Of a stretch of 64,000 bases of DNA, positions 26,525 to 35,231 are shown piece by piece; the first letter of the stretch is position 1, and each line of letters begins with the position of its first letter. A program made the position numbers and the translations under genes. The stretch covers positions 234,077-298,076 of the forward strand of contig NZ_JALNUP010000002.1 in assembly GCF_026540855.1 (NCBI RefSeq), read 5' to 3'. The notes under the pieces are model-generated. The model was not told where the DNA came from. It made no database searches and was given only the letters and a program-made list of their open reading frames with translations. Source of the DNA: Sphingomonas sp. GC_Shp_5 (GTDB taxonomy: Bacteria > Pseudomonadota > Alphaproteobacteria > Sphingomonadales > Sphingomonadaceae).

Positions 26525-27367
26525 ATGCCTCGCATCATCGCCTCGCTGATCGGCGTAGTCTTCGTGTTCGTGCTCGGACTCGCGCTGTTCGGCACGATCA
26601 GGACCGCTATCACCGAGCCGGCACCGGAAACCGCCGAGCACGTCTTCCACCTGCATCCCCAGTCGATCGGGCTGTCGTCCGACGGTTTCTTCGGCAAGTT
26701 CGACCGGCGCCAGGTGCAGCGCGGCTTCCAGGTGTACAAGGAGGTCTGCTCGGCCTGCCACAGCCTCAAGTTCGTGTCGTTCCGCGACCTCACCAAGATC
26801 GGCTATTCCGAGGCTGAGGTGAAGGCGATCGCCAATCAGTGGGTGATCGAGCAGCCGACGATCAACCCCGACACCGGCGAGGCGACGACGCGCAAGAACG
26901 TGCCGAGCGATCGGTTCCCGTCGCCCTTCGCCAATGAGGTCGCCGCCCGCGCCGCCAACAACAATGCACTGCCGCCCGACCTGTCGCTGATGGCCAAGGC
27001 ACGCGAGGATGGCCCCAACTACATCCACGCGCTGATCACCGGCTATCGTGCCCAGCCGGCGGCGCTGCTCAAGGAGTTCCCCGGCGCCAAGACCCCGCAG
27101 GGCCTTCACTACAACCCGTATTTCGCCAATCTCAACATCGCCATGCCGCCACCGCTGACCGCCGACAACCAGGTCGCCTATGCCGATGGCACCAAGGCAA
27201 GCGTCGACCAGATGGCACGCGACGTGTCGGCATTCCTGACCTGGACGGCCGAACCCAACCTGGAGTCGCGCCACGCCGCCGGCTTCGGGGCGATCATCTT
27301 CCTGGTGATCTTCTGCTTCCTCGCCTGGGGCGCCTATCAGAACGTCTGGCGCGACGTGAAGCATTGA
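26525..27367 (+). CDS. petC: cytochrome c1 of the bc1 complex
   Basis: The 280-residue protein has an N-terminal signal anchor, the haem c motif Cys75-Ser-Ala-Cys78-His79 in VYKEVCSACHSLKFVSFRDL, and a C-terminal membrane helix (FGAIIFLVIFCFLAWG). The Met axial ligand is expected in LNIAMPPPL. It accepts electrons from the Rieske centre and passes them to soluble cytochrome c. A palindrome and a 12-bp stem-loop follow the stop. Confidence 0.95.
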   Translation: MPRIIASLIGVVFVFVLGLALFGTIRTAITEPAPETAEHVFHLHPQSIGLSSDGFFGKFDRRQVQRGFQVYKEVCSACHSLKFVSFRDLTKIGYSEAEVKAIANQWVIEQPTINPDTGEATTRKNVPSDRFPSPFANEVAARAANNNALPPDLSLMAKAREDGPNYIHALITGYRAQPAALLKEFPGAKTPQGLHYNPYFANLNIAMPPPLTADNQVAYADGTKASVDQMARDVSAFLTWTAEPNLESRHAAGFGAIIFLVIFCFLAWGAYQNVWRDVKH

Positions 27368-27376
27368 GGGCAGCGC

Positions 27377-27400
27377 CGTCATCCCGGCTACGCCCGGGAT
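27377..27400. repeat. intergenic palindrome, CGTCA group (left half only)
   Basis: CGTCA at 27377-27381 is followed by ATCCCGG (27381-27387) pairing with CCGGGAT (27394-27400). The usual closing TGACG is missing. It sits ten bases after the petC stop. Confidence 0.45.
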
Positions 27401-27410
27401 TGCGCGCAGC

Positions 27411-27439
27411 GGGCGGCGAGGGTCTTTCCCTCGCCGCCC
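27411..27439 (+). terminator. stem-loop at the end of petABC
   Basis: A perfect 12-bp stem (27411-27422 with 27428-27439) has a TCTTT loop, located between petC and apt. No T run follows, so it may stabilise the petABC mRNA end or slow RNA polymerase rather than act as a strong intrinsic terminator. Confidence 0.55.
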
Positions 27440-27461
27440 GTCGCACGCTAGGGAGGTGGTC

Positions 27462-27992
27462 ATGAACGATGACCTCGCGGCACTGATCCGCACCATCCCG
27501 GACTTCCCCAAGCCCGGTATCCAGTTCCGCGACATCACCACGCTGTTGCTCGACAAGGCCGGGTTTGCCGCCACGATCGAGCGGATGGCGGCGGCGACCC
27601 GCGGGCCGGTGGACCTGGTTGCCGGCATCGAGGCGCGGGGCTTCATCTTCGCCGCGGCACTGGCGGTGCCGCTCGATGCCGGCGTGCTGCTGATCCGCAA
27701 GGACGGCAAGCTCCCCGGGGCGACGATCGGCGAAGATTATGCGCTTGAATATGGCGAGGACCGGATCGTGATGCACGAGGATGCGCTGGTTCCCGGCCAG
27801 CGCGTGCTGCTGGTCGACGATTTGATCGCGACCGGGGGCACCGCGCGTGCCGCGGTGCGGCTGCTGCGCAAGGCGGGTGCGGTGCTCGAGCAGGCTCAAT
27901 TCGTTATCGATCTGCCAGAACTCGGAGGCGCCGAGGCCTTGCGCGGCGACGGCATCGCAGTGGATTCGCTGATCGCCTTTGCCGGTCATTAA
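27462..27992 (+). CDS. apt: adenine phosphoribosyltransferase
   Basis: The 176-residue enzyme makes AMP from adenine and PRPP (purine salvage). The PRPP-binding motif VLLVDDLIATGGTARAA is typical, as are IPDFPKPGIQFRDITTLL and the flexible-loop segment LPGATIGEDYALEYGED. GGGAGG lies six bases before the ATG at 27462. It follows the bc1 operon but is separated by two stem-loops. Confidence 0.94.
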   Translation: MNDDLAALIRTIPDFPKPGIQFRDITTLLLDKAGFAATIERMAAATRGPVDLVAGIEARGFIFAAALAVPLDAGVLLIRKDGKLPGATIGEDYALEYGEDRIVMHEDALVPGQRVLLVDDLIATGGTARAAVRLLRKAGAVLEQAQFVIDLPELGGAEALRGDGIAVDSLIAFAGH

Positions 27993-28116
27993 CGGTTCAG
28001 GCGGAACCTGCGATAGACCGCCCTCGTTGAACGACGATCGGCGCGTATCCAGCCTGCCTAGCGAGCTTTTGCCAAGCCAGCCCGCCACGCGCCTCTCATG
28101 TGTTTGGGAGAGCACC

Positions 28117-28794
28117 ATGTTTTTGAAGCGTTTAGGGCTTGCTGCCCTGATCATTGGTGCCGGCATCGGTACCGCCGGCTGCACCGACGGCTATGGCTAT
28201 AGCGGCGTCGGCGTCGGCTATGGGCCGGCAGGCTATGCCGACGGCTATTATGACGGTGGCTACGGCGGTTATGGCGGCGGCTTTGGCGACGGTTATTATG
28301 GCGGCGACCCCTATTATGGGGGCTATGGCTCGTCCTATTTCGGCTGGTACGGCGACTATTATTATCCCGGCACCGGCATCTACGTCTATGATCAGTATCG
28401 TCGGCCGTTCCGCTGGAATGATGGCCAGCGGCGCTACTGGCAGGGGCGCCGTGGCGCCGGCGGTCGCGGCAATGGCGGATTCCAGAACAACTGGAACGGC
28501 TTCAACCGCGGCGATCGTGGCCCCGGCGGCCCGGGATTCCAGGGCAATCGCGGTCCCGGTTTCCAGGGCAACCGCGGACCTGGCGGCTTCCAGGGCCGTC
28601 CGCGCGGTGACGGTGGCCGTGGCGGCTTCAATCGTGGCAACGGTGCTGCTGCGGTGACGCAGGGCGCGGACGCGACGCCGCAGGCGGTGGCGCCTGCGGC
28701 AGCGCCGCAGGCCCGGGGCAATGGTGGGTTCCGTGGCGGCGGTGGTGGCTATCGCGGCGGCCCCCGCGGCGGCGGCCGCGGCAGCCGCCGCTAG
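28117..28794 (+). CDS. Gly/Tyr-rich lipoprotein with RGG-like tail
   Basis: The 225-residue protein begins with a lipoprotein signal and lipobox TAGC (Cys22). Residues 24-95 are Gly/Tyr-rich (YDGGYGGYGGGFGDGYYG). After a short DQYRRPFRWNDGQRRYW stretch the C-terminal half is Gly/Arg/Phe/Asn-rich, with near-repeats GPGFQGNR (three copies around 140-165) and a final GGGRGSRR. No domain is recognised. The sequence suggests a disordered, cationic, surface or periplasmic lipoprotein. GGGAGAG precedes the ATG; the gene is isolated. Confidence 0.7.
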   Translation: MFLKRLGLAALIIGAGIGTAGCTDGYGYSGVGVGYGPAGYADGYYDGGYGGYGGGFGDGYYGGDPYYGGYGSSYFGWYGDYYYPGTGIYVYDQYRRPFRWNDGQRRYWQGRRGAGGRGNGGFQNNWNGFNRGDRGPGGPGFQGNRGPGFQGNRGPGGFQGRPRGDGGRGGFNRGNGAAAVTQGADATPQAVAPAAAPQARGNGGFRGGGGGYRGGPRGGGRGSRR

Positions 28795-28827
28795 GGTCTA
28801 CGGGCGGCCGTTGAGCTGGATCGGTGG

Positions 28828-28857
28828 GCCGTCACCCAACACGTTCGGGGTGACGGC
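28828..28857. repeat. intergenic palindrome of the CGTCA...TGACG group
   Basis: GCCGTCACCC (28828-28837) pairs with GGGTGACGGC (28848-28857) around a ten-base loop. It lies between two convergent genes, 34 bases after the lipoprotein stop and 22 before the MaoC stop. Confidence 0.65.
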
Positions 28858-28879
28858 TCATCCAGACGCGGCTCGAGCC

Positions 28880-29326
28880 TCAGGCCGGTCGTGTCGCCAC
28901 CATCAGGTTCGATACGAAGGTCATCACCGCCACGTCGTCCTGATTGAACACGGTCATCCGGCTCTTCAGCAGCCCCATTTCGGGCCGGCTTGCCGATCGT
29001 CGTGCGTCGAGCACCTCCGTTTCGCAGCGCAAGGTATCGCCCGGATATACCGGTCGCAGCCATCTCAGCTCGTCGAGCCCAGGCGAGCCGAGACCTGCGT
29101 GGCCGATCGCGGTCGAATGCTCCACCAGCATCGCCATGGTCATCGCACAGGTGTGCCAGCCGCTCGCCGACAGCCTGCCGAAATGGGTCGCAGCCGCGGC
29201 TTGGTCGGAGAGGTGGAAGGGTTGCGGATCGTAGCGTTCAGCGAACGCGATCACCTCCTCGCGGGTCACGGCATAACGGCCGAAGCTCGCCGTGTCGCCG
29301 ACGGCGATATCCTCGAAATATTGCAT
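28880..29326 (-). CDS. MaoC-family (R)-hydratase-like protein
   Basis: The 148-residue protein is a single hot-dog domain. The hydratase signature appears as AERYDPQPFHLSDQAAAATHFG, with Asp and His in the usual catalytic positions, followed by SGWHTCAMTMAML and LRPVYPGDTL. Family members hydrate (2E)-enoyl-CoA or related thioesters; the substrate here is not predictable. GGAGAG precedes the ATG at 29326. It follows the NPP gene's end region on the same strand with a 67-base gap. Confidence 0.85.
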   Translation of the reverse strand: MQYFEDIAVGDTASFGRYAVTREEVIAFAERYDPQPFHLSDQAAAATHFGRLSASGWHTCAMTMAMLVEHSTAIGHAGLGSPGLDELRWLRPVYPGDTLRCETEVLDARRSASRPEMGLLKSRMTVFNQDDVAVMTFVSNLMVATRPA

Positions 29327-29393
29327 GCCGTGCTCTCCAAGTCTCCGCGAGGCTACACCCTTCTTTGGCAAAGGTGCAGCCCCGCCGAACGCG

Positions 29394-30692
29394 TCATCGG
29401 CGGAGCACGCCCCTGAACGGCGCATCGTCGCCGTCGAGCCGATCGCCCGCCGGCAGGCCCAGCAGGTCGCGCAGCAGCGGCGCAATATCGGTGTTGTCGA
29501 AGCTCGCCAGCGTCTTGCCCCGCGCGAACGCCGGGCCGTTGGCGAGGAACAATGCCGCCATGTCGGGCGCCCGATTGTCATAGCCGTGCATGCCGCCGCT
29601 GCCGGCCGTGGTCGGCGCGGTCTTCAGCACCATCCAGCCGGGTTCGGCGAGGCAGATATAGGGCGGGATGCGCGGATTGGTGCCATAGCGCAGCCGTGCC
29701 GGCACTTCGCTTTTGCGCCAGCAGGTCAGATGGGCGTGCGGGCGCAGCAGTGCCTTTGCCACCGCGGCGTCGCGGCCGGGCATGGGGAACAGCGTCGCAT
29801 AGGGTCCGGTCTCCACCAGCCGGTAATCGGCGGGATCCTCCAGCTGGTCCATGGCGATGGTCCGGTCACTGCTGGTCGCCGCCATGCCGTGATCGGCGAC
29901 GATCACCAGATTGGCCGGCTGGCCGAGCCCGGCGAGGCCCTGCACCAGCCGCCCGATCTGCGCGTCCACCCCGGCCACGGCCTCGGTAGTTTCCGGCGCC
30001 TGCGGGCCATGGGCATGGCCGGCGCTGTCGACCGTGTCGAAATAGAGCGTGATGAACCGCGGGCGGGTGGCGGCCGGCCGGCGCAGCCAATCGATCACCG
30101 CATCCACCCGCTGTGCGCCGGTCACCGCTTGGTTGAACTGCTGCCAATCCTCGGGCCGGGTCGCACCGGCGATCGCGCCATGGCTGTTGGGGATCGGCGT
30201 GCCGCCCCAGCCGACATTGGCGCCCGGCCAGAACATTGTCGCGGTGCGGATACCGGCCTTCTCGGCGCTGACCCAGATCGGCTCGGCGGCATTCCACCAG
30301 AACGGATCGTCGGTCGCCATGGTGAAGGTCTCGCCGGGGCGTGACGGATCCTCCATCTTGTTGCCGACGATGCCATGGTGATCGGGCACCTTGCCGGTGA
30401 CCAGCGTCCAATGGTTGGGGAAGGTGACGGAGGGGAAGGATGGGCGCATCGACGCCGAGACGCCGGCGGCGGCGAGAGCGTTGAGGTTCGGGGTCACGCC
30501 GCGGTTGCGATAATCGGGGCGGAAGCCGTCAATCGAGACCAGGATCGTCACCGGCGCACGAGCCTCGGCAGGCGCCGCGGCGGTGGCGACATAGGGTGCC
30601 GGCTGGGTGACGGGGCCCAGCGCGGGGGGCGTATAGGGATAGGCGCAGGCGCCGAGCGACAGGGCGAGGGCGAGCAGGGGCAGGTTCTTCAC
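29394..30692 (-). CDS. exported nucleotide pyrophosphatase/phosphodiesterase (NPP, alkaline phosphatase superfamily)
   Basis: The 432-residue lipoprotein (lipobox LGAC, Cys16) has the NPP catalytic layout: first zinc Asp55 (VSIDGFRPDY), nucleophile Thr90 (PSVTFPNHWTLVTG), then the zinc ligands in FDTVDSAGHAHGP, VADHGM and GMHGYDN. Family members cleave phosphodiester and pyrophosphate bonds of nucleotides or lipid head groups outside the cytoplasm. The location would be periplasmic, attached to a membrane. It precedes the MaoC gene on the same strand. Confidence 0.9.
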   Translation of the reverse strand: MKNLPLLALALSLGACAYPYTPPALGPVTQPAPYVATAAAPAEARAPVTILVSIDGFRPDYRNRGVTPNLNALAAAGVSASMRPSFPSVTFPNHWTLVTGKVPDHHGIVGNKMEDPSRPGETFTMATDDPFWWNAAEPIWVSAEKAGIRTATMFWPGANVGWGGTPIPNSHGAIAGATRPEDWQQFNQAVTGAQRVDAVIDWLRRPAATRPRFITLYFDTVDSAGHAHGPQAPETTEAVAGVDAQIGRLVQGLAGLGQPANLVIVADHGMAATSSDRTIAMDQLEDPADYRLVETGPYATLFPMPGRDAAVAKALLRPHAHLTCWRKSEVPARLRYGTNPRIPPYICLAEPGWMVLKTAPTTAGSGGMHGYDNRAPDMAALFLANGPAFARGKTLASFDNTDIAPLLRDLLGLPAGDRLDGDDAPFRGVLRR

Positions 30693-30772
30693 TGGACAGC
30701 GTCCCGATCAGGGGTGGGGGCGCCCGCCCTCTAGGCGCGCGGCGAGGGCGGGGGAAGGGCTTGCTGGCCTTG

Positions 30773-32095
30773 TCAGATCCCCAGCGCGAACTTGGCGAAC
30801 AAGGTCCAGCTGACGGGATCGCCATAGGCCGTGTCCAGCGCCGCCGGCTTGGCATAGCCTGCCACCGTGCCGCCGAGCGCGACCCCCAGCGGCCCGCTGA
30901 TCCGCAATCGATAGGCGTAGCCCGCCTCCACCTTCGTCACCCGGAACTTGGCATCGTGGAGCGGGCTCGCCTCGTCCGGGAACAGCTCGTCGTTGGCGAC
31001 ATTCTCCACCCGGCCGAAGATCACATGGTGGCGGTCGATCTCCCAGCTGGCCTCGCCGAGCCACGCGCTCAGCGCCCGGCCGGGCAGCCGGTCCTTCAGC
31101 GCATAGGCAACCGTCGTGGCCAGCCCGCCGGTGGCATATTGCACGCTGGCGGTGGTCCGCGCCTCGTCCTCGCCCGGATGCTGTTCCTCCGGGCTGTCGA
31201 GCCGGCCGTGGCTGACCTGCACCGCCCAATGCGGCGAGGGCGTCCAACTGCCGCGCACGCTCCACGAATCGAGCGCCGGCGTCTCGATGTCCCAGCGATG
31301 CTCGTCGGGTTCGCGGCCGCGGAATGCCGAGGCTTCGAGCTGGAAGGCCGACGCCGCATAGCCGGCGGTCACCACGCCATAGGTGATATGCGTCGAATCG
31401 AACCAGTGATGGCTGATCGGCGACATCGGCAAGTAGCGCGCCGAGCCGCGGTGCATGAACGCGCTCGGCCCCAGCGCCGGCTCGCCGACCGGGGCTGCAT
31501 AGACGAACAGGCTGTCGCCGCTGCCCAGCCGATAATCGACCCGCGCCGACAGCTCCATCATCAGGTCGTGCGGGTGCTGGCGATCGACCAAGGGCGCGCC
31601 ATCGGCGACCTCGCCGGTTGCGAACAGATTGGGAAAACCGCGCTGGCCCATCGCTGGCTCAAGGCTCGCCATGCCGCGCAATTGAAGGTGGAGGCGATCG
31701 CTTAGGTCGGTGTCGCCCATCAACATCGCCATCGACTCGATAAACGCCGCCGACGCGCCGCGCGGGCCGCCCTGGTCGGTCGCGACGCCCCAGGCATAAC
31801 CGTGCGCCATCAGCATCCAGTTGCCGGCGTAGATCATCTTGCCTCGCATGGCGCCTTCGTCGGCGGGCAGCCGCGCGGTGCCCGACCCTTGCACATAGGC
31901 GCCGCTGCCGATCATGGCCGCCATGCCGCCGAGGTCGTCGGCCATCCCGGCCATCGGCGTTTGATGCGCCATGCCGCCCATCGCCGGCATCGGCATGGCC
32001 ATGCCCTCCTGATGCTCGTGGTCCTGCGCCGCCGCCATCGTCGGCAACAGCGCGGCGGCGGCTACGGCCGCCAGCCATCGTGTCTTGATCATCAA
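30773..32095 (-). CDS. outer-membrane protein with Met/His-rich N-terminus, putative metal link
   Basis: The 440-residue protein has a signal peptide (about 1-23) and a mature N-terminus rich in His and Met (DHEHQEGMAMPMPAMGGMA, residues 25-55). The rest is built of alternating amphipathic strands, ending LFAKFALGI, which suits an outer-membrane barrel. The composition of the N-terminus recalls copper-handling proteins; a copper function is inference. The upstream gene encodes a small Cys/His exported protein, and the two form an apparent operon with a 41-base gap. Confidence 0.65.
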   Translation of the reverse strand: MMIKTRWLAAVAAAALLPTMAAAQDHEHQEGMAMPMPAMGGMAHQTPMAGMADDLGGMAAMIGSGAYVQGSGTARLPADEGAMRGKMIYAGNWMLMAHGYAWGVATDQGGPRGASAAFIESMAMLMGDTDLSDRLHLQLRGMASLEPAMGQRGFPNLFATGEVADGAPLVDRQHPHDLMMELSARVDYRLGSGDSLFVYAAPVGEPALGPSAFMHRGSARYLPMSPISHHWFDSTHITYGVVTAGYAASAFQLEASAFRGREPDEHRWDIETPALDSWSVRGSWTPSPHWAVQVSHGRLDSPEEQHPGEDEARTTASVQYATGGLATTVAYALKDRLPGRALSAWLGEASWEIDRHHVIFGRVENVANDELFPDEASPLHDAKFRVTKVEAGYAYRLRISGPLGVALGGTVAGYAKPAALDTAYGDPVSWTLFAKFALGI

Positions 32096-32136
32096 AAACT
32101 CCGCTCGAATGAGGAACGCCCCCGGGGGCGGGTCAT

Positions 32137-32436
32137 TCAGGCGAAGCGGGGTGGGCGCCGTGCGGGCAGCGTGTCGCCGCCGAGATCGAGCCGCACCGGC
32201 ACCGCGTGCGGGATCAGCGTCGGCACGAGCAGCGGCGGCAGGATGCGCGCGGCCAGCCAGTCTGACGGCGGAATGCAGCCGATGCAGCCGTGCGCCGGGA
32301 TCGCCCTGGGGTGACCGTCACCCGGCATCGGCATCGCATGATAGCTCGTCGCCGCCAGCGCCGCGTCGTGGCAGGCCGCAGGCGCCGCGGTCGGCACCGC
32401 AAAAATCGCCAGCATCAGGGCAAGGATCAGGCGCAT
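32137..32436 (-). CDS. small exported Cys/His-rich protein
   Basis: The 99-residue protein starts at the ATG at 32436 with a signal peptide ending near APAAC. The mature part includes SYHAMPMPGDGH and AHGCIGCIPPSDW: two Cys spaced by two residues with His and Met nearby, a plausible Cu or Zn site. It is immediately upstream of the Met/His-rich outer-membrane protein, supporting a shared metal role. The family is not recognised with confidence; the length and Cys pair resemble DUF2946-type proteins. Confidence 0.55.
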   Translation of the reverse strand: MRLILALMLAIFAVPTAAPAACHDAALAATSYHAMPMPGDGHPRAIPAHGCIGCIPPSDWLAARILPPLLVPTLIPHAVPVRLDLGGDTLPARRPPRFA

Positions 32437-32569
32437 TACCACGCCCCGGAGAATAGCCCGCGCGGGGCGGCGGGACAAGCGGCGTCACTCAGGCGCTTGC
32501 CCCAGGCCTGCGGCAGCGAGTGTGGAGACCGTCGGCGCCAGGCAGCCAACGTTCCCCACGCCAGCCGGA

Positions 32570-33670
32570 TCACACGTTGAAGCGGAACAGCATCACGTCG
32601 CCGTCATGGACGACATATTCCTTGCCTTCCTGGCGCAGCTTGCCGGCGTCGCGCGCGCCGGTTTCGCCGTTACAGGCGATGTAATCGTCATAGGCGATCG
32701 TCTCGGCGCGGATGAAGCCGCGCTCGAAATCGGTGTGGATCTCGCCCGCGGCCTGCGGCGCCTTGGCGCCGGCATGCACCGTCCAGGCGCGTGCCTCCTT
32801 GGGGCCGACGGTGAAGAAGGTGAGCAGCTGGAGCAACTTGTAGCCTGCGGTGATCACCCGCGCGAGCCCGGTCTCCTCCAGCCCGAGCTCGGCGAGGAAG
32901 TCGCCGCGATCCTCGGCTGGCATTGTCGCGATCTCGGCTTCGATCGCCGCCGAGACGACCACCGCCTCGGCACCCTCGGCCTTTGCCTTCTCGAATACCT
33001 TGGCCGACAGAGCATTGCCCTTGGCGGCATCGCCCTCGTCGACGTTGCACACATAGAGCACCGGTTTGGCGGTGATCAGCTGCGCCTGCGCAAACACGCG
33101 CTCTTCCTCGACATCCTTGGGCTTGGTCAGCCGCGCCGGCTTGCCCTCGCGGAGCAGTTCGAGCGCCTGGCCGAGCACCGCCGCGCCGATCTTGGCTTCC
33201 TTGTCGCCCTGCTGGCCCTTCTTGATCAGATTGGGGACGCGCTTCTCGAGGCTCTCGAGGTCGGAGAGCATCAGCTCGGTCTCGACCGTCTCGGCATCGG
33301 CGATCGGATCGACCTTGCCCTCGACATGGGTGACGTCGGTCTCGGTAAAGCAACGCAGCACGTGGACGATCGCGTCCACTTCGCGGATGTTGCCGAGGAA
33401 CTGGTTGCCGAGGCCCTCGCCCTTGGAGGCACCGCGCACCAGCCCGGCGATGTCGACGAAGGCGAGCTGCGTCTCGATGATCTTGGCCGAACCGGCGATG
33501 GCGGCGAGCTTGTTGAGCCGCTCGTCCGGCACCGCGACGTTGCCGACGTTGGGCTCGATCGTGCAGAACGGATAATTGGCGGCCTGTGCCGCCGCCGTTT
33601 CGGTGAGCGCGTTGAAGAGAGTGGACTTGCCGACATTTGGCAGGCCCACGATGCCGCAGCGGAAACCCAT
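32570..33670 (-). CDS. ychF: redox-regulated ATPase YchF (Obg-family)
   Basis: The 366-residue protein has the P-loop GLPNVGKST (9-17), the DIAGLVRGASKGEGLGNQFL switch region and the YchF-specific NVDEGD in place of NKxD, which favours ATP over GTP. The C-terminal TGS domain (LLTFFTVGPKEARAWT to DVMLFRFNV) is complete. The family binds ribosomes and affects translation and stress responses. The ATG at 33670 matches the universal MGFRCGIVG start. Confidence 0.95.
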   Translation of the reverse strand: MGFRCGIVGLPNVGKSTLFNALTETAAAQAANYPFCTIEPNVGNVAVPDERLNKLAAIAGSAKIIETQLAFVDIAGLVRGASKGEGLGNQFLGNIREVDAIVHVLRCFTETDVTHVEGKVDPIADAETVETELMLSDLESLEKRVPNLIKKGQQGDKEAKIGAAVLGQALELLREGKPARLTKPKDVEEERVFAQAQLITAKPVLYVCNVDEGDAAKGNALSAKVFEKAKAEGAEAVVVSAAIEAEIATMPAEDRGDFLAELGLEETGLARVITAGYKLLQLLTFFTVGPKEARAWTVHAGAKAPQAAGEIHTDFERGFIRAETIAYDDYIACNGETGARDAGKLRQEGKEYVVHDGDVMLFRFNV

Positions 33671-33911
33671 GGCTTGGCCTTCGATTGATCTGAAAGCGGG
33701 CGCCTTACCGGGCGGGGCCGCCGTTGGCCAGCCGTTCCCGGTCGCCCGAGGCAGGCTGATGCCACTCGCAACGGCTCGTCGCTGAGCGGGAACGTCTTGT
33801 CGCAATGTTGCAAGCCCGTAACCAACCTCCATGGGTTGGCCACCAAAGCCATGTTACGCGGGTAGCCGGACCGATGGGGATCGGACCAGCGCCGCTGATG
33901 CCGGAGAGCAT

Positions 33912-34541
33912 ATGCGATTTATCGGGGACGTTGCCATTGTTGTAGCCTGTGTCGCGGCGGTACCCGCGGCTGCGCAACATGGTCCACGCCCGTTCGACGA
34001 TCACCAGCCGCTCGATCCGGCGCGCGAGGCAGCCCGCGCGCCAAACACGCTGACCCTGGCGCGGTCAAGCGAGACCTCGTCAGCCATCGCGGCACGATTT
34101 CGGGTCCGCACCAATGTCGCCACCGTGCCGCAGGGACCGCTCGGCGCGCGGGACCGCGTTCACCAGCGGCTTGCCGGCTCGATGATCGATTTCTACCCGG
34201 TGGACGGCAAGGGCTTCCGGGTCTCCGCGGGCAGCCGCTTCTACGATGTCCGGGGCGCCTCCAGCGGTGGCGCGATCGCGGGCCCCGACGCCAGCGCGCG
34301 GGCGCTGCTCGCGGTGCCGCGGACGGCGACCGCGCCCACCGCCAAGGCCGGGCTCAAGCGCTCCACCCCGGCGCTGACCATGGGCTATGCCGGCACCGTG
34401 GGCGCTTCCACCAACGTCGGGCTCGAACTCGGCGCGATGAAAGGCAGGGCCTATGCCGGCACCGCCGATCAAGGCGCGCACGACGGCGATGGCAGCAAGG
34501 TCAATCCGGTTGTCAGTCTGGTCATCGGCCGCCACTTCTGA
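33912..34541 (+). CDS. exported protein of unknown function
   Basis: The 209-residue protein starts at an ATG with GGAGAG five bases upstream. A signal peptide ends near VPAAAQH (about residue 22). The mature part has alternating strands, including GSMIDFYPVDGKGFRVSAGSRFYD and STNVGLELGAMKGRAYAG, ending VVSLVIGRHF, which suggests a small outer-membrane barrel. I do not recognise a family. Opposite in direction to its neighbours on both sides. Confidence 0.6.
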   Translation: MRFIGDVAIVVACVAAVPAAAQHGPRPFDDHQPLDPAREAARAPNTLTLARSSETSSAIAARFRVRTNVATVPQGPLGARDRVHQRLAGSMIDFYPVDGKGFRVSAGSRFYDVRGASSGGAIAGPDASARALLAVPRTATAPTAKAGLKRSTPALTMGYAGTVGASTNVGLELGAMKGRAYAGTADQGAHDGDGSKVNPVVSLVIGRHF

Positions 34542-34622
34542 CGTTCCGGCTGTAGCTTCCCGGCGTGAGCCGCGAGCATGAGGGCGGCCGAGAGACAGCC
34601 CTAATGCCCCCGGACGCCGATC

Positions 34623-35063
34623 TCACGCCGCCGCCGACCGGTGCTTGCCCAGCGCGTTAGCCGCATCCGCCAGGTGATAGGCCACCCCGGCGAGCACGTC
34701 GTCAAGCGCGCCCTGCGCGAGCCCTCCGAACACGCTGTCGCGCGGGCTGAACTTCTTGGGCGGCCAGGGGAAGGGGAAGGGCAGGTCGGTCCACGGCGGA
34801 CCGTCGGACTCGGCATTGCTGATTACCTCGTCGGCACCACGGCGGATCAGGTTGATGGCAAGATCCCGGACATCGGTTTGCAGTCGCTCGGCACGAATAT
34901 GCAAGGCGAGATCGCGAATGACCTCGCCGGCGATCACCTTGGTGATGTCGCCCGACAGAAGCGGGCCGGGCTGGCCAGGGCCGCCGTCGACATAATATCC
35001 CTTGATGATCTGGTAGAGCGTCTCCGCTCGCGACAATATGGCAGAGGGGGTATGGTTGGACAT
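34623..35063 (-). CDS. protein of unknown function
   Basis: The 146-residue protein starts at an ATG with GGAGA about eight bases upstream. It lacks a signal peptide. The sequence is helical (SRAETLYQIIKGYYVDGGPG, DITKVIAGEVIRDLALHIRA), with a Pro/Phe-rich middle (LPFPFPWPPKKFS) and a last helix with DVLAGVAYHLADAANALG. No family recognised; the helices could assemble into a small bundle. It is divergent from the TRIC gene. Confidence 0.55.
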   Translation of the reverse strand: MSNHTPSAILSRAETLYQIIKGYYVDGGPGQPGPLLSGDITKVIAGEVIRDLALHIRAERLQTDVRDLAINLIRRGADEVISNAESDGPPWTDLPFPFPWPPKKFSPRDSVFGGLAQGALDDVLAGVAYHLADAANALGKHRSAAA

Positions 35064-35231
35064 GACCGAGTCTCCGTCGTTTGTTGATGGATGCCGATGG
35101 GCTACCATCAATGCGGGTGTTCGCGCGGTGAGATAGGTCCAGTTTGACCCAAGCACTGGTCGTCGATTGACCTGGCAAGCGGCACCCGCCAGCCATTCCC
35201 CCGGGCGGCATCCCCGCTTAAGCTCGCGCCG

